NCBI RefSeq assembly: GCF_018860745.1
Contig: NZ_JAHKPY010000005.1
Location: 1-64,000 of the forward strand
DNA: 64,000 bases
Direction: 5' to 3'
DNA from: Zobellia uliginosa
Lineage (GTDB): Bacteria > Bacteroidota > Bacteroidia > Flavobacteriales > Flavobacteriaceae
Shown: positions 1 to 10,242 of the stretch, in pieces
Numbering within the stretch: position 1 is the stretch's first letter
Layout: each line of letters begins with the position of its first letter
Notes under the pieces: model-generated
What the model was told of the DNA's origin: nothing
The model's input: only the letters and a program-made list of their open reading frames with translations
Databases searched by the model: none
Made by a program: the position numbers and the translations under genes

Positions 1-39
1 TTTCGTTTCCACAACCATTTTGCAATGATTATTTTCCAT
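1..39 (-). CDS. possible 5' end of a gene leaving the window (partial)
   Basis: An ATG on the minus strand at 39-37 opens a frame of 13 codons that runs off the left edge without a stop. It is preceded by an A-rich leader typical of this phylum. Too short to identify; it could be chance. Confidence 0.25.
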   Translation of the reverse strand, partial: MENNHCKMVVETK

Positions 40-288
40 ATTTTTACCTTACCTACACATCACATTGATTATCAGACCGAAACACATACCGCTTTTTTAC
101 ACAAACCCATGAAAACCCCTGCTTCCCAACACAACTAACATGAACTTTAGATAACATATCATACCTGACCTCACTCATCAGGCACGACAAATATTTATTT
201 ATTCTAGTGCTCAAAACACTACTGTTCTATAAAATTCATTGAAAACTTTAAAAGTACCCAATTAAGGTTGCCTGAGAAAAAATGGGGT
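40..288. other. intergenic region, no clear feature
   Basis: AT-rich stretch between the left-edge fragment and the porin stop codon. I see no convincing open frame, RNA or strong terminator in it. Confidence 0.4.
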
Positions 289-2289
289 TTACATGAAGAA
301 ATTCCAAACCAAACCAAAACGGATCACAAAATCGCGATATGGGTAGTTGGGCGCGGAGTAATAATTCGGTTCACTAGTGAACAAAGTATTGAAGTGTTCC
401 GCCTTTAAATAGATTCGCGTCTGCTGTATTTTGGCGTTTATAAAGAAGTCTAACATAGGAAAATTACCCAACTCCTGATTATTTTGCAAATAGAACTCAC
501 CCAACAACGAGTTATACGCATCCATATTATATGATGTGAAATACTTTAGAGTTACTCCTGTTTGCAAAAACATAGCCTTTTTAAAAACATTAGAGGAGAA
601 ATACAAGGTATTCCTTGTCACTAGTTCGGGTACATTAAGCACTTGATTGGCTTGCGATACATTTTGATACATAATAGTATTGTTCAATGCAAACGAACCT
701 ACTTTAAATTCTTTGGAGTATTTTATCTTGGTATGATTAAGTACATTGTTTTCTTGCAAAGGCCGTATGTTGGCATTTTCAGAACCTTCTGTAATGATAA
801 TAGAGGAATCAGCTCCGAAGTAACTATAATTGTCTACCGTAGAATAACTCACCATTAGATTACCCCATAACTTAGACTCCAAATCAAAACGTAATCCGTA
901 GACTTGTTCTTTCTCAAAACTATCAACATTCAACCAATTGTAATTAGTATAATCACTATGGTACAGCAAAAAATTGAAATTGGGCATTTTTGATGAACCA
1001 AATGCAGAGGCTGTTATTTTATGCTTATCTCTAATATTATATGATGCGGAGGCATTCATTTGATTGCCTCCAAGTTCTCCGGACAAATTATATTTTGCCA
1101 TCGCTTTTAACTGAAAGCCTTTTATACGTTTTTCATATTCTGCACCAACAGCGATTTCTTCACCTTTTAATCTGCTAGGTATTTCTATGCCCTCTTCGTT
1201 TATTAAAATACTGTTGAAGAAATAATTATAATTATAAAGTGAGATATTACCCTGAAGCCTACCTAGTGTTGCATTATAAAATTCTGCATTAAACTGATTG
1301 TACATTGTTTTTAAACTCGCCTTGTCCTCAATTGGCGAAACCAGGTTATCCCCATAATATGTATTGGGTGTGGTTTGATTAAAAGCATAATATTTAGTCT
1401 CATAGTTAAATTGATGACCAATACCCAAAGAAGTTTTTTCTTGACTACTAGAGTCCTGCTCCTTTCTTACCAACTTATATAAGTGATCGAAAAAGTAGCG
1501 TTTACCCAATATTTTACTATTAGCATCACTAAAACGAACATCAATTTTTACACGGTCACTAAACTCGGAATTGCCGGACTCAAATTGATCTTCTTCATCT
1601 ACCAGACCACCATTCTCTATATTCTCTAAATTCTGAGCGGCAATATGCGCACGTAAGCTATACCTGTTATTTTCTGTAACATAATTGGTAGTAGTCCTAA
1701 AATTACCGGATTCCGCTTGGTTATATTGGTATTTGCCTAAAGACCGAAATCCTTTATAGGCTATAGAGAAATTGAGTCTTTTTGAAGTATTCAGGGCTAA
1801 ACTTGCATCTAATAACTGACCTTCCTCAAAGGTTGTTTTGAAAAGAAGGTCGGTCATTGGAGTAATAACGTTGTAGTATTTTATATCTTCTTTTTCAAAA
1901 TAATTACCGTGAAGAGCTATGGCCCCCAAGGCCGGATATAAATTATTTGAATTGAAATCTACTCCTAGCTTATTATAAGGTTTACCAACATTGGCGAAAG
2001 GCATAAGTTCAAAATCATCCTTTCTAAGGTAGTTGTATTGATACTCTTTTTGAATGGTGAGGGTAGTATCCAAAATAGTCGTATCCCTTGCATGAGTAAT
2101 AATCTTGTAATCTTCTATGGTAATTTCCTCAGGTTCCTGTTCCTTCTCGTCTTCTTTAGGCCCCAACCGCCTAGGCATGCGCCGCACTGAAGAAGTATCT
2201 ATGTCTCTTTGAGGAGGAATAGAATCTTCTTGAGCGAAGAGTTGTATACATGAAAAGTGCATTAAAAAAATGAGAAAGAAATATTTCAT
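289..2289 (-). CDS. putative outer-membrane porin (Porin_10-like)
   Basis: A 666-residue secreted protein. The first 20 residues form a signal peptide ending in FAQ. A Pro/Arg/Glu-rich segment follows (about 25-60), and then a long series of alternating aromatic and polar strands that ends in a C-terminal Phe-rich strand (VWNFFM), as expected for an outer-membrane beta-barrel. Length and organisation fit the 'putative porin' family common in Flavobacteriia. It lies downstream of the SusC/SusD pair on the same strand, but a hairpin at 2386-2421 separates them, so it is probably expressed separately. The substrate is unknown. Confidence 0.8.
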   Translation of the reverse strand: MKYFFLIFLMHFSCIQLFAQEDSIPPQRDIDTSSVRRMPRRLGPKEDEKEQEPEEITIEDYKIITHARDTTILDTTLTIQKEYQYNYLRKDDFELMPFANVGKPYNKLGVDFNSNNLYPALGAIALHGNYFEKEDIKYYNVITPMTDLLFKTTFEEGQLLDASLALNTSKRLNFSIAYKGFRSLGKYQYNQAESGNFRTTTNYVTENNRYSLRAHIAAQNLENIENGGLVDEEDQFESGNSEFSDRVKIDVRFSDANSKILGKRYFFDHLYKLVRKEQDSSSQEKTSLGIGHQFNYETKYYAFNQTTPNTYYGDNLVSPIEDKASLKTMYNQFNAEFYNATLGRLQGNISLYNYNYFFNSILINEEGIEIPSRLKGEEIAVGAEYEKRIKGFQLKAMAKYNLSGELGGNQMNASASYNIRDKHKITASAFGSSKMPNFNFLLYHSDYTNYNWLNVDSFEKEQVYGLRFDLESKLWGNLMVSYSTVDNYSYFGADSSIIITEGSENANIRPLQENNVLNHTKIKYSKEFKVGSFALNNTIMYQNVSQANQVLNVPELVTRNTLYFSSNVFKKAMFLQTGVTLKYFTSYNMDAYNSLLGEFYLQNNQELGNFPMLDFFINAKIQQTRIYLKAEHFNTLFTSEPNYYSAPNYPYRDFVIRFGLVWNFFM

Positions 2290-2385
2290 TGAAGCTAATT
2301 ACAGCGGTAAAGTTAATTTTTTTAGTTCGTAATTAAATGTGAAAATCTTTTTAGTTGTGAAATAGAAGCCCAAAAGTATACTTTT

Positions 2386-2421
2386 TAAAAAGAAAAAAAG
2401 CCGTCATACAATATGACGGCC
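2386..2421 (-). terminator. rho-independent terminator of the SusC/SusD operon
   Basis: A 9-bp stem (2400-2408 with 2412-2420) has a 3-nt loop. Read on the minus strand it is followed by a long T-rich run. It lies about 27 bp after the SusD stop. Confidence 0.85.
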
Positions 2422-2447
2422 TTTCCTAGCAAAATTCAAATAAAATA

Positions 2448-3953
2448 TTAGTACACCAAATCAATATTTCTCCAGTCGTTTGCACCGGAAGCAGTACCTG
2501 GCTCACCAGCTGCTGCAGGTCCTCCGAAAGTATAAATAGGATCTTGTGAAATCTCAAGTTCTGAAGCAGGTACAGGATACATGGTAGGAGAACCCGCCTG
2601 TAACATATCATGTCTTCTCATAAACCACCATTCTATACAAATACCTGAAGCAAGATCAAGTTCTATAGACACCTCATATAGCAATGCATTCAAAACGTTA
2701 GGGCCTGCTACAGTAGTAGCCTGATTACCTTTAGCCATACGAGGGGAAGCATCTAGCGCAGCTGCTGCCGCTCCAAAATCTCCTAAACGATAGTAACATT
2801 CTGCCATTATGTAATCTATCTCCGCTTTAGCAAAAATATTCGTGGGTAAACCGGTGGAATTCTGATCATTATCGTTAAAGAACTTCACGGTTTTATAACT
2901 TGAGAATAAGTATCTTCCTCTGGAAGCTCTAAGAAACCCAAAATCATCACCAACATATTGGTAATACTCATCAAGTCTCGGGTCATCTGTTGTTACCTCA
3001 CCTAAAACTATGCTCTCATCTTCTGGATAATCTGTATCGTAGGTAGGATCAAAAAGGTGTAAAATCTTTAAATCCGTTGGCATATATCCTGCATCACCCA
3101 AATCAAATAAAGACCAGTCCTGAAAGTTATTAAAAAACACATCTTCTTCGGCTAATGGGCTAAAATCTGCTGTTAGACCTTTTTCGGCATAAGCCAAAAT
3201 AGCAGTATAATCTAGGCCTTGTGCTTCTGCATCCGTTCTAGGAAGGCCAATGGAAAGGCGTGCTAAGTAGCTATAAGCCAATTCTAGGAATTTAGGCCCA
3301 TCTAACATCTCTCCCCCAGGATATACACTGTACTGAAATCCATTAAAAGCACTAGCCATCTGAATACCTATTTCAATATTCTTTACAGCATCAGCAAAAA
3401 CCTCTTGATATGTAGAAAACTCTAATGCACCTGGATCAGTATCCGGATTAACAATATAAGCTTTATCATAAATCAAAGCCAGATAACCTTGAGCAACACC
3501 TTTATCAAAATAGGCCGCGGCCAATTCTTGCTGTGTAAGGTCACTATCTCCAACCATCACCTGGTTACCATCATTCTCAATATTGCCTATTACTATATTG
3601 GCATTGTTTATAACAGAGTTAAAACTGTCCCATGGGCCGCCCGCTTGAGACGGAAGATCATCATTAGCCGTAGAATTGATAATTTGTCTTCTAGGTTGAT
3701 CACAAAAATCCCAAAAACCACTAAAAGCATTGGTTGTTGAAAATTGATCTGCTAACCCTCTAAAGTAAATACCTTGAAACTCGATTTGATTATCAAATAA
3801 TGCTGAGTGATTAGATATATTAAAGTTCTGAAAATCCGGTCCGTTCGCCAATACTCTTTGCGCATCAGCCTCATTGGAATTACCTATGTTGAATTCCTCT
3901 TGTGTACATGACAGTATTGTCATGGCCATCACAAAATAAATTATTTTTTTCAT
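2448..3953 (-). CDS. SusD/RagB-family nutrient-binding lipoprotein
   Basis: A 501-residue surface lipoprotein. The signal peptide carries a lipobox (ILSC) with the lipidated Cys at residue 16. The body is helical with RagB/SusD features, including a C-terminal segment with IEWWFMRRHDML. SusD proteins sit as a lid on a SusC transporter and capture the substrate at the cell surface. The start is 11 bp from the SusC stop, so the two are one transcriptional unit. No glycanase, peptidase or sulfatase is adjacent, so the substrate cannot be inferred. Confidence 0.92.
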   Translation of the reverse strand: MKKIIYFVMAMTILSCTQEEFNIGNSNEADAQRVLANGPDFQNFNISNHSALFDNQIEFQGIYFRGLADQFSTTNAFSGFWDFCDQPRRQIINSTANDDLPSQAGGPWDSFNSVINNANIVIGNIENDGNQVMVGDSDLTQQELAAAYFDKGVAQGYLALIYDKAYIVNPDTDPGALEFSTYQEVFADAVKNIEIGIQMASAFNGFQYSVYPGGEMLDGPKFLELAYSYLARLSIGLPRTDAEAQGLDYTAILAYAEKGLTADFSPLAEEDVFFNNFQDWSLFDLGDAGYMPTDLKILHLFDPTYDTDYPEDESIVLGEVTTDDPRLDEYYQYVGDDFGFLRASRGRYLFSSYKTVKFFNDNDQNSTGLPTNIFAKAEIDYIMAECYYRLGDFGAAAAALDASPRMAKGNQATTVAGPNVLNALLYEVSIELDLASGICIEWWFMRRHDMLQAGSPTMYPVPASELEISQDPIYTFGGPAAAGEPGTASGANDWRNIDLVY

Positions 3954-3964
3954 GCTTATTTTTT

Positions 3965-6900
3965 TTAAAAAGTTATCTGTACCGCAGCGGCAAATGTTCT
4001 AAAGTTCGGAAAAGAAAACTCATCCAATTTAAAGATTGGGCTTCCGCTCAAGGCAACTTCTGGATCATAACCCGTATAGTCTGTGAATGTGTGCAAGTTT
4101 CTACCTGATAAAGTGAATTTGATAGCATCAATAGGAATTTTAGGTCCCAATACATTATCATCTAAAGTATATGATAATGAGATTTCACGAATCTTTACAA
4201 AAGTTGCATCTTCAACAAAGTAGTCTATAGGAGCGGCGCCATTGTATATGGTTGAACTAGCATTAGCATAAGAAGATTGCTGACCCGCAGCTCCGTATGT
4301 ATCTAAATCTGCATGTCTATCATTAAAATACAGGAATTGTCTTGTATAATTATACACATCTCCACCAATTTGAGCGTCTATAAGTGTGTAAAGACTTAGA
4401 TTCTTATAGGTAAGCGTATTTTTAAAACCCATATTAAAATCAGGATTAGTGTCTCCAATTAGGTCTACTGCTAACTGATTAGTTTCTGGATTCCACTTTC
4501 TAATTGCTTGTTCTCCTCCTGCATTTACAAGACCGGCTTGATCTTCATTGGCCGTAACAATAACATGACCAAATTCATTTACCGAAAAATCCGATATTGG
4601 CAGATTAAGCCCTTCATTAATTACTACGCCATTTTCAACCGTTAAATCATCTAAAGACGATGCCAATTGATTTCCGAACATTGCCCCAAATGGCTGTCCT
4701 GGCTCAACTCTAAAAACGTTTACAGCTGGATCCGCATCTAGTTGTTGGTTACTGCTTCCAGCACCAAAACCTTGAATAACCCTATTAAAAGGAGCTACCG
4801 AACCTAAATCATCAACTGAATTTTCAACTGTTGAGAATGTTATTCCAAAATCCCAAGTAAAGTCTTCGGTTTCAAAAGGAGTACCATTAAACGCAACTTC
4901 ATAAGCTTCATAAGAAGTATCCGCTATGTTTTGAACTTGTACTCTACCGGGAACCGCACCAGATAAGGGAACAGTGATTAACGCATCTTCCGTATTAGAA
5001 TTTGCATAAGTAAAAGCCAACGTATACTTATTTAAAACTTGGAAATCCAATCCTACTTCCAATTCCTTAATTGTAGGCGATTGCAAATCTGGGTTACCAA
5101 TTTGCAAAGGTGTTATACCTGTCTGGCTAACTGAAAAAGTTTCGAAAATATCACCGAAATCAGGTCTAAGACCAGCAGTACCGTAAGACGCTCTAAACTT
5201 CAATTCATCCAACCATTCCGCGTCAATATCCTCACCTAAACGGTAGGCAAAAGAACCTCTGTAGAAAATTTGATCACGATTGTCTTCACCAAAAAGAGAA
5301 CTTCTATCTGATCTTACAAGTCCCCCAATTATTAATTTATCTTTCCAATCCAAATCTGCGGATAGAAATACGTTTTGTGTTTTTTCTTGAAACTCTCCTG
5401 AGTTTACGCTAATATTCTCAGTACCCTGTTGTAGGTTAGTAACTCCTTCAGTCAAGAAATTAGAACTCTGTGCAGTTTTGAAAGAACCTTCAAAATCTTC
5501 AAATAAATACCGTAAAGAAGATTTAAAATTAAAATCTCCAAAACTTGTATTGTAATTTAATTGGGCATACGAATTAACACGTGCGTAATCACTGTCGATA
5601 TTTAAAATAAAGCCGTTGTTAGTATTAGGATCAAATTGAGATCCGGATACGTATCCTTTTGGAAAAAAGTTAACAAACTCACTACGGCCTCTATCTGTAG
5701 ATAAATGAGTTTCCAAAACTAAATTATCAGTAATGCTATACTTACCTGTAATGGAGGATACTAATCTGGTGTTTTCATTATCGAACTTTTGATTCGAAGC
5801 TACATATAATGGATTTTGATATTCATTGATAAAACCATTTCCATCAAAGAAAGGAATATAGTTTCCACTTGCATCCCTTTGATCTAGCCTTACAGTAGGA
5901 TTAGCAGTTAACAAGTTAAAAAATACATTGTCTCCTTGTCCTGCCTGAGTTACCTCTGCTCCTGTTTGTCTCACCAAATAGTTTGTTAACTCTAACTTAA
6001 ATTTACTACTCAAATTAACATCTAGATTTATGCGAGCATTTTGTCGTTTAAATGGATCAAGGCCTGTAATAATCCCCTGCACCTCTGTTTGTTCTGCAGA
6101 AATATAATAATTAACCTTATCCAAATTTTGAGAAACGGATGCACTAATTTGACTGTAAGGCTGTGAGCTTATAAACTCATCTACATTATTAATCAGTTCT
6201 CCTGGATAGGCGTTGTCAAAAATCCCGTCAGGATCAGCAACTATTGCTCCACTACTAAGGTCAAAATTACCATTAGCATCCAAAAGTCTATCATGTTTCT
6301 TTGCCAAAGGATAATCTCTTTGAGCATTAGAAAAACCATTTTCAAAACGCAATGTTACTTTTGGCTTATCAGTAGTACCTCGTTTAGTTATAATTTGTAT
6401 AACACCGTTACCCGCTAATGATCCATATAAAGAAGAAGCTGCTGCTCCTTTAACAACCTCTATTGTTTCAATATCCTGTGTACTTATCTGATTAAGACCA
6501 CCTTGGGTTATAATACCATCTACAATTATTAAAGGTGCCGTGCTTCCTTCTATAGAGCTAGCCCCTCTTAATATTACAGCTGCGTTTCGTAATGGGTTAC
6601 CACCACCTTGAACAATTTGCGCTCCCGCAACTTTTCCGATCAATGCCGAAGCCGCATCAGGAGTTGGTACATTTTGAGTCCCGGTTACCGGCACCGTCTC
6701 TACTTTAAATGCCAGTTTCTTTTTGGAAGTACCTTGAGCAACACCGGTCAAAACTACTTCGTCTAAAGCCTGGGCACTATATTGCATTACAACATTTATC
6801 GAATTTGCGGTACCAATTTCCCTTTTTACCGTTTTTTGACCAATATAGCTATATCTCAAGCTTTGCCCTTCCTCTGCATTTATGGTATAATTACCATCAA

Positions 6901-7069
6901 AATCGGTTTGAGTTCCGTTGGTAGTACCTATTACTACTACGGAAACCCCTGGTAAAGGAAGACCATCTTCATCGGTCACATTACCGGAAATTGATTTTTC
7001 TTGAGCATAGGAATAGCCCGAAAATAGTACCAACAATGGCACTAAAATCCATTTAAATTTCTGTTTCAT
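3965..7069 (-). CDS. SusC/RagA-family TonB-dependent outer-membrane transporter
   Basis: About 1034 residues. I chose the ATG at 7069 rather than an upstream in-frame one because it directly precedes a good signal peptide (MKQKFKWILVPLLVLFSGYS...YAQ). In order there are a carboxypeptidase-D regulatory-like domain (SISGNVTDEDGLPLPGVSV), a TonB-box-like stretch (EVVLTG), a plug domain (GGNPLRNAAVILRG, then PLIIVDG) and a C-terminal 22-strand-type barrel ending in AAAVQITF. It forms the energised pore of the SusCD pair with the next gene and is probably transcribed from the divergent region facing rnhB. Confidence 0.95.
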   Translation of the reverse strand: MKQKFKWILVPLLVLFSGYSYAQEKSISGNVTDEDGLPLPGVSVVVIGTTNGTQTDFDGNYTINAEEGQSLRYSYIGQKTVKREIGTANSINVVMQYSAQALDEVVLTGVAQGTSKKKLAFKVETVPVTGTQNVPTPDAASALIGKVAGAQIVQGGGNPLRNAAVILRGASSIEGSTAPLIIVDGIITQGGLNQISTQDIETIEVVKGAAASSLYGSLAGNGVIQIITKRGTTDKPKVTLRFENGFSNAQRDYPLAKKHDRLLDANGNFDLSSGAIVADPDGIFDNAYPGELINNVDEFISSQPYSQISASVSQNLDKVNYYISAEQTEVQGIITGLDPFKRQNARINLDVNLSSKFKLELTNYLVRQTGAEVTQAGQGDNVFFNLLTANPTVRLDQRDASGNYIPFFDGNGFINEYQNPLYVASNQKFDNENTRLVSSITGKYSITDNLVLETHLSTDRGRSEFVNFFPKGYVSGSQFDPNTNNGFILNIDSDYARVNSYAQLNYNTSFGDFNFKSSLRYLFEDFEGSFKTAQSSNFLTEGVTNLQQGTENISVNSGEFQEKTQNVFLSADLDWKDKLIIGGLVRSDRSSLFGEDNRDQIFYRGSFAYRLGEDIDAEWLDELKFRASYGTAGLRPDFGDIFETFSVSQTGITPLQIGNPDLQSPTIKELEVGLDFQVLNKYTLAFTYANSNTEDALITVPLSGAVPGRVQVQNIADTSYEAYEVAFNGTPFETEDFTWDFGITFSTVENSVDDLGSVAPFNRVIQGFGAGSSNQQLDADPAVNVFRVEPGQPFGAMFGNQLASSLDDLTVENGVVINEGLNLPISDFSVNEFGHVIVTANEDQAGLVNAGGEQAIRKWNPETNQLAVDLIGDTNPDFNMGFKNTLTYKNLSLYTLIDAQIGGDVYNYTRQFLYFNDRHADLDTYGAAGQQSSYANASSTIYNGAAPIDYFVEDATFVKIREISLSYTLDDNVLGPKIPIDAIKFTLSGRNLHTFTDYTGYDPEVALSGSPIFKLDEFSFPNFRTFAAAVQITF

Positions 7070-7289
7070 GTAAGAGTTTTTATGAATTAGTTTAGACAAA
7101 AAACCAAAAAAATTGTTAATAAACCAAATGTTATTGCAAAATTTGTTTATAAAACGTTAATTATACACTTGTTTTGTTAAATAAACAACATTAACAAATA
7201 CGGCTTATTTTCTTACAAAAAATTACTTTAGGCAATTGTAAATTGCAAAAAGTAATTTTACTTTTCATCCTTACATTTTATATTGGAAC

Positions 7290-7880
7290 ATGCTACTAGA
7301 AAAATACAAATTCGATAACGAAGCAGGAACGGATGAAGCCGGGAGAGGTTGCTTAGCAGGACCTGTTACTGCAGCTGCCGTTATCTTACCCGAGGGTTTT
7401 ACAAATTCCATACTAAATGATTCCAAGCTTCTATCTCACCGCAAGAGAGAAATACTTAGGCCCATTTTAGAAACTGAATGCCCCGCTTATGGCATTGCCC
7501 ATATATTCCCCGAAAAAATTGATGAAATCAATATTTTGAACGCATCAATATTAGCCATGCATAAGGCTATTGAAAAACTTAGAATAACACCTGAGTTCAT
7601 CATAGTTGATGGAAACCGGTTTAAACCATATAAGGATATTTCTCACGAGTGTATCATTAAAGGAGATGGAAAATATATGAATATTGCGGCAGCTTCCGTA
7701 TTGGCAAAAACATATCGCGACGCCTATATGGATAAGCTACATGACGAATTCCCCATGTACAATTGGAAAAAAAACAAAGGCTACCCTACTAAAGAACACA
7801 GGGAGGCCATTAGAAAGTACGGTGTTACTAAATATCACCGTATGAGTTTTCGTCTACTACCCCAAACAACTGAAAAATAA
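7290..7880 (+). CDS. rnhB: ribonuclease HII
   Basis: A 196-residue cytoplasmic nuclease that cuts the RNA strand of RNA-DNA hybrids and removes misincorporated ribonucleotides. The N-terminal signature [12 protein letters not shown] holds D15 and E16. The other acidic ligands are D107 (IIVDGNR) and D144 (SVLAKTYRD), completing the DEDD metal site. Length is typical. It stands alone on the plus strand, divergent from the SusC gene, with about 190 bp of AT-rich promoter region between the two starts. Confidence 0.97.
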   Translation: MLLEKYKFDNEAGTDEAGRGCLAGPVTAAAVILPEGFTNSILNDSKLLSHRKREILRPILETECPAYGIAHIFPEKIDEINILNASILAMHKAIEKLRITPEFIIVDGNRFKPYKDISHECIIKGDGKYMNIAAASVLAKTYRDAYMDKLHDEFPMYNWKKNKGYPTKEHREAIRKYGVTKYHRMSFRLLPQTTEK

Positions 7881-8016
7881 TCTAGAAGTTCTTTTCCTAC
7901 ACGTAAGAACAGATCACTTTTTTCCATTTATAAAGTTATTAGTACCATTCATACAATTTTCAATACCAGCTAATACAAGATTTTATTTCCAAAAAGTCTT
8001 TTCGTTTAGTTTTGAT

Positions 8017-8046
8017 GTTAACCTTTAAAAAGGAGTATGCATTAAG
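8017..8046 (+). promoter_or_regulatory. candidate ECF promoter (site A) upstream of OmpA-family gene
   Basis: GTTAACCTT at 8017-8025 is followed by CATTAAG at 8040-8046. The -35-like half is a perfect match to the cluster motif. The -10-like half is weaker and the spacing is one base longer than at the other sites. Confidence 0.4.
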
Positions 8047-8114
8047 TTAGGTAACATGTCAATTTTTAAACTTGACCAAAAACTACACTTATTGTTTTAC
8101 TAAATAATAATTAC

Positions 8115-9455
8115 ATGAAAACGTTAGGACACTTATTAAAATTCATTTTGCCTTTTGCATGTATACTTTTTACTTACCAGAATAGTAATGCCCAAATTTT
8201 ACGAAAATTAGGTAAGGTAGCAGAACGAGCAGCCGAGAGAACTGTTGAACGCAGGGTAGAAAAAGAGACCTCAGAGAAAACAGATCAAGCTCTTGATAGT
8301 ATTTTGGAACCTGGAAGTGGAAAGAAAAAAAAGAAAAGAAATTCCCAACAAAGTGGTACTAGTTCTAATGAAAATGAAATAACCAGATCCAATGAAGAAA
8401 TCGATCCCAATACGCAAACTTCTAGTGAGTCGGGACCACAATCTATTAAGGTCTATAGTAAATTTGATTTTGTGCCGGGAGACAAGCCTATCTTTGTTGA
8501 TGATTTTTCAGATGAATTCATTGGCGATTTTCCCTCTAGATGGAACACCAACGGAAGTGGTGAACTTGTTACTATAGAAGAACATCCCAACAAATGGCTA
8601 AAACTTTTACCAGGGCATACTACTGCATACATTCCAGATGTAACAAATTTACCGGATGAATTTACTTTAGAATTTGATGTTGTTGCAACAGGATTGGATA
8701 ATAAAACCTCCTCTCAATCTTATTTAGGTATTGTGGTGAGTGATAACAACACCTTTAAAAAAGGTGCCAACCTGGGGAGGGTAGAATATTCTTTCTGTCA
8801 ATTTATAGACCGCGGTGTTATAGTTGAAAACAACATCTCCTCAAAACGGATAATTAGAAATGAAGTAGGTGCCGATATACGGAATGTGGTCAATCAAAAA
8901 CACCATGTTTCCGTAGCAGTAAACAAAGAGCGCTTTAGATTATGGATAAATGAAAATAAATTTATTGACGTCCCAAGGCTACTACCCTCTAATGTACAGA
9001 TGCAAGGGATAAAATTTACGCTTCGAGGAACGGACACAGAAAAGGAGTCTATACTTATAGGTAATATGAAAGTTGCCAAAGGAGGGGTTGACTTAAGGAG
9101 ACAACTACTAGCTGATGGAAAAATATCTACCAACGGAATTTTATTCGATAGTGGATCGGACATTATTCAGCCTCAATCTATGGGTATTATCAGACAGATC
9201 TATCAGGTTCTTCAACAGGACGAATCAATACAGTTAAAAATTGTTGGTCATACTGATGCTGATGGAGACGATACTAAAAACATGATATTATCTCAAAACC
9301 GGGCCGAAGCTGTTAAGAATGCTTTAGTCTCTATATATAAGGTATCATCAGAACGCCTATCCACTAACGGTAAAGGAGAAACGGAGCCCGTAGCCGATAA
9401 CACCTCTGTTGACGGCAAAGCTCAAAACCGACGTGTAGAATTTATTAAAGTATAA
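8115..9455 (+). CDS. OmpA-family protein with LamG-like middle domain
   Basis: A 446-residue envelope protein. The signal peptide is residues 1-26 (ending SNAQ). A highly charged segment (about 30-110) contains a KKKKKR run. A beta-rich region about 115-330 (VFVDDFSDEF-like start, FTLEFDVVATG) resembles concanavalin/laminin-G folds. The C-terminal OmpA domain runs from about 335 to 446 (IVGHTDADGDD, then LSQNRAEAVKNAL and QNRRVEFIKV), which binds peptidoglycan. It is 17 bp upstream of the next gene, so the two are probably co-transcribed. Candidate ECF promoter site A lies about 70-100 bp upstream, linking it to the sigma factor at 15.3-15.9 kb. Confidence 0.85.
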   Translation: MKTLGHLLKFILPFACILFTYQNSNAQILRKLGKVAERAAERTVERRVEKETSEKTDQALDSILEPGSGKKKKKRNSQQSGTSSNENEITRSNEEIDPNTQTSSESGPQSIKVYSKFDFVPGDKPIFVDDFSDEFIGDFPSRWNTNGSGELVTIEEHPNKWLKLLPGHTTAYIPDVTNLPDEFTLEFDVVATGLDNKTSSQSYLGIVVSDNNTFKKGANLGRVEYSFCQFIDRGVIVENNISSKRIIRNEVGADIRNVVNQKHHVSVAVNKERFRLWINENKFIDVPRLLPSNVQMQGIKFTLRGTDTEKESILIGNMKVAKGGVDLRRQLLADGKISTNGILFDSGSDIIQPQSMGIIRQIYQVLQQDESIQLKIVGHTDADGDDTKNMILSQNRAEAVKNALVSIYKVSSERLSTNGKGETEPVADNTSVDGKAQNRRVEFIKV

Positions 9456-9472
9456 AACTTAAAAAGAACACT

Positions 9473-10171
9473 ATGAAAAACCCTCTGCTTTTTACATTAT
9501 TATTTCTTCTCTTTATTGGTTTTGCTTTTGGACAAGACAGTTGCAGTAAATTCTATCCTTTAAAGGAAGGAAGTACTTTTCAATATACCAATTATGACAA
9601 GAAGGGCAAATCTGATGGTACTGTAAATTATACTGTATCTGATGTTCGTTCCGAAGGCTCTGCTTCCGTAGCTACTTTTGACATGAAGCTTACAGACAAG
9701 AAAGGAAAAGAACTATTTGAAACCAACTATTCCTTTAGCTGTGAAGACGGATTGGTCAAGATTGACTACCAATCTCTTTTTCCATCACAAATGATGCAAC
9801 AATATTCAGAAATGGGTTTGGAGATGGATATTTCAGGAACTGATATAGAACTGCCCAATAACCTAAGCGTAGGTCAACAATTGAATGACGCCAATGTTAC
9901 GGTTGCTATGAACATGTCTGGCATGAAAATGAATGTAACCGTTGATCAAACGAACAGAAAGGTAGAGAAAAAAGAAAACGTTACTACATCCGCAGGTACT
10001 TTTGATTGCTATTTGATTACCGAAAACAGCATCACTAAAACTATGGGTGCTACTATTGAAATGAAATCTAAACTTTGGCTTGCGGAAGGTGTAGGTATGA
10101 TAAAACAAGAATCTTACAAAGGCAATGGCAACCTCATCAGCCGGTCTGAGCTAAGCGCTTATAATGAGTAA
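9473..10171 (+). CDS. secreted protein of unknown function (DUF3108-like)
   Basis: A 232-residue protein with a signal peptide (residues 1-20, ending FAFGQ). The mature part is beta-rich and begins SCSKFYPLKEGSTFQYTNYD, a pattern seen in Bacteroidota proteins with a lipocalin/LolA-like or DUF3108-like fold. The two Cys at about 23 and 69 could form a disulfide. It follows the OmpA-family gene by 17 bp, probably as the second gene of that operon. The function is not known to me. Confidence 0.75.
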   Translation: MKNPLLFTLLFLLFIGFAFGQDSCSKFYPLKEGSTFQYTNYDKKGKSDGTVNYTVSDVRSEGSASVATFDMKLTDKKGKELFETNYSFSCEDGLVKIDYQSLFPSQMMQQYSEMGLEMDISGTDIELPNNLSVGQQLNDANVTVAMNMSGMKMNVTVDQTNRKVEKKENVTTSAGTFDCYLITENSITKTMGATIEMKSKLWLAEGVGMIKQESYKGNGNLISRSELSAYNE

Positions 10172-10179
10172 GATTATCT

Positions 10180-10208
10180 GTTAACCTTTACCCAAGCTAG
10201 AACATAAA
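10180..10208 (+). promoter_or_regulatory. candidate ECF promoter (site B) upstream of subtilisin-like lipoprotein
   Basis: GTTAACCTT at 10180-10188, 15 nt from the AAC to AACATAAAA beginning at 10201. The start codon is at 10243. It shares both halves and the spacing with sites C and D. Confidence 0.6.
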
Positions 10209-10242
10209 AATAAAACAATAATCAACCTTAATACCCTCAATT

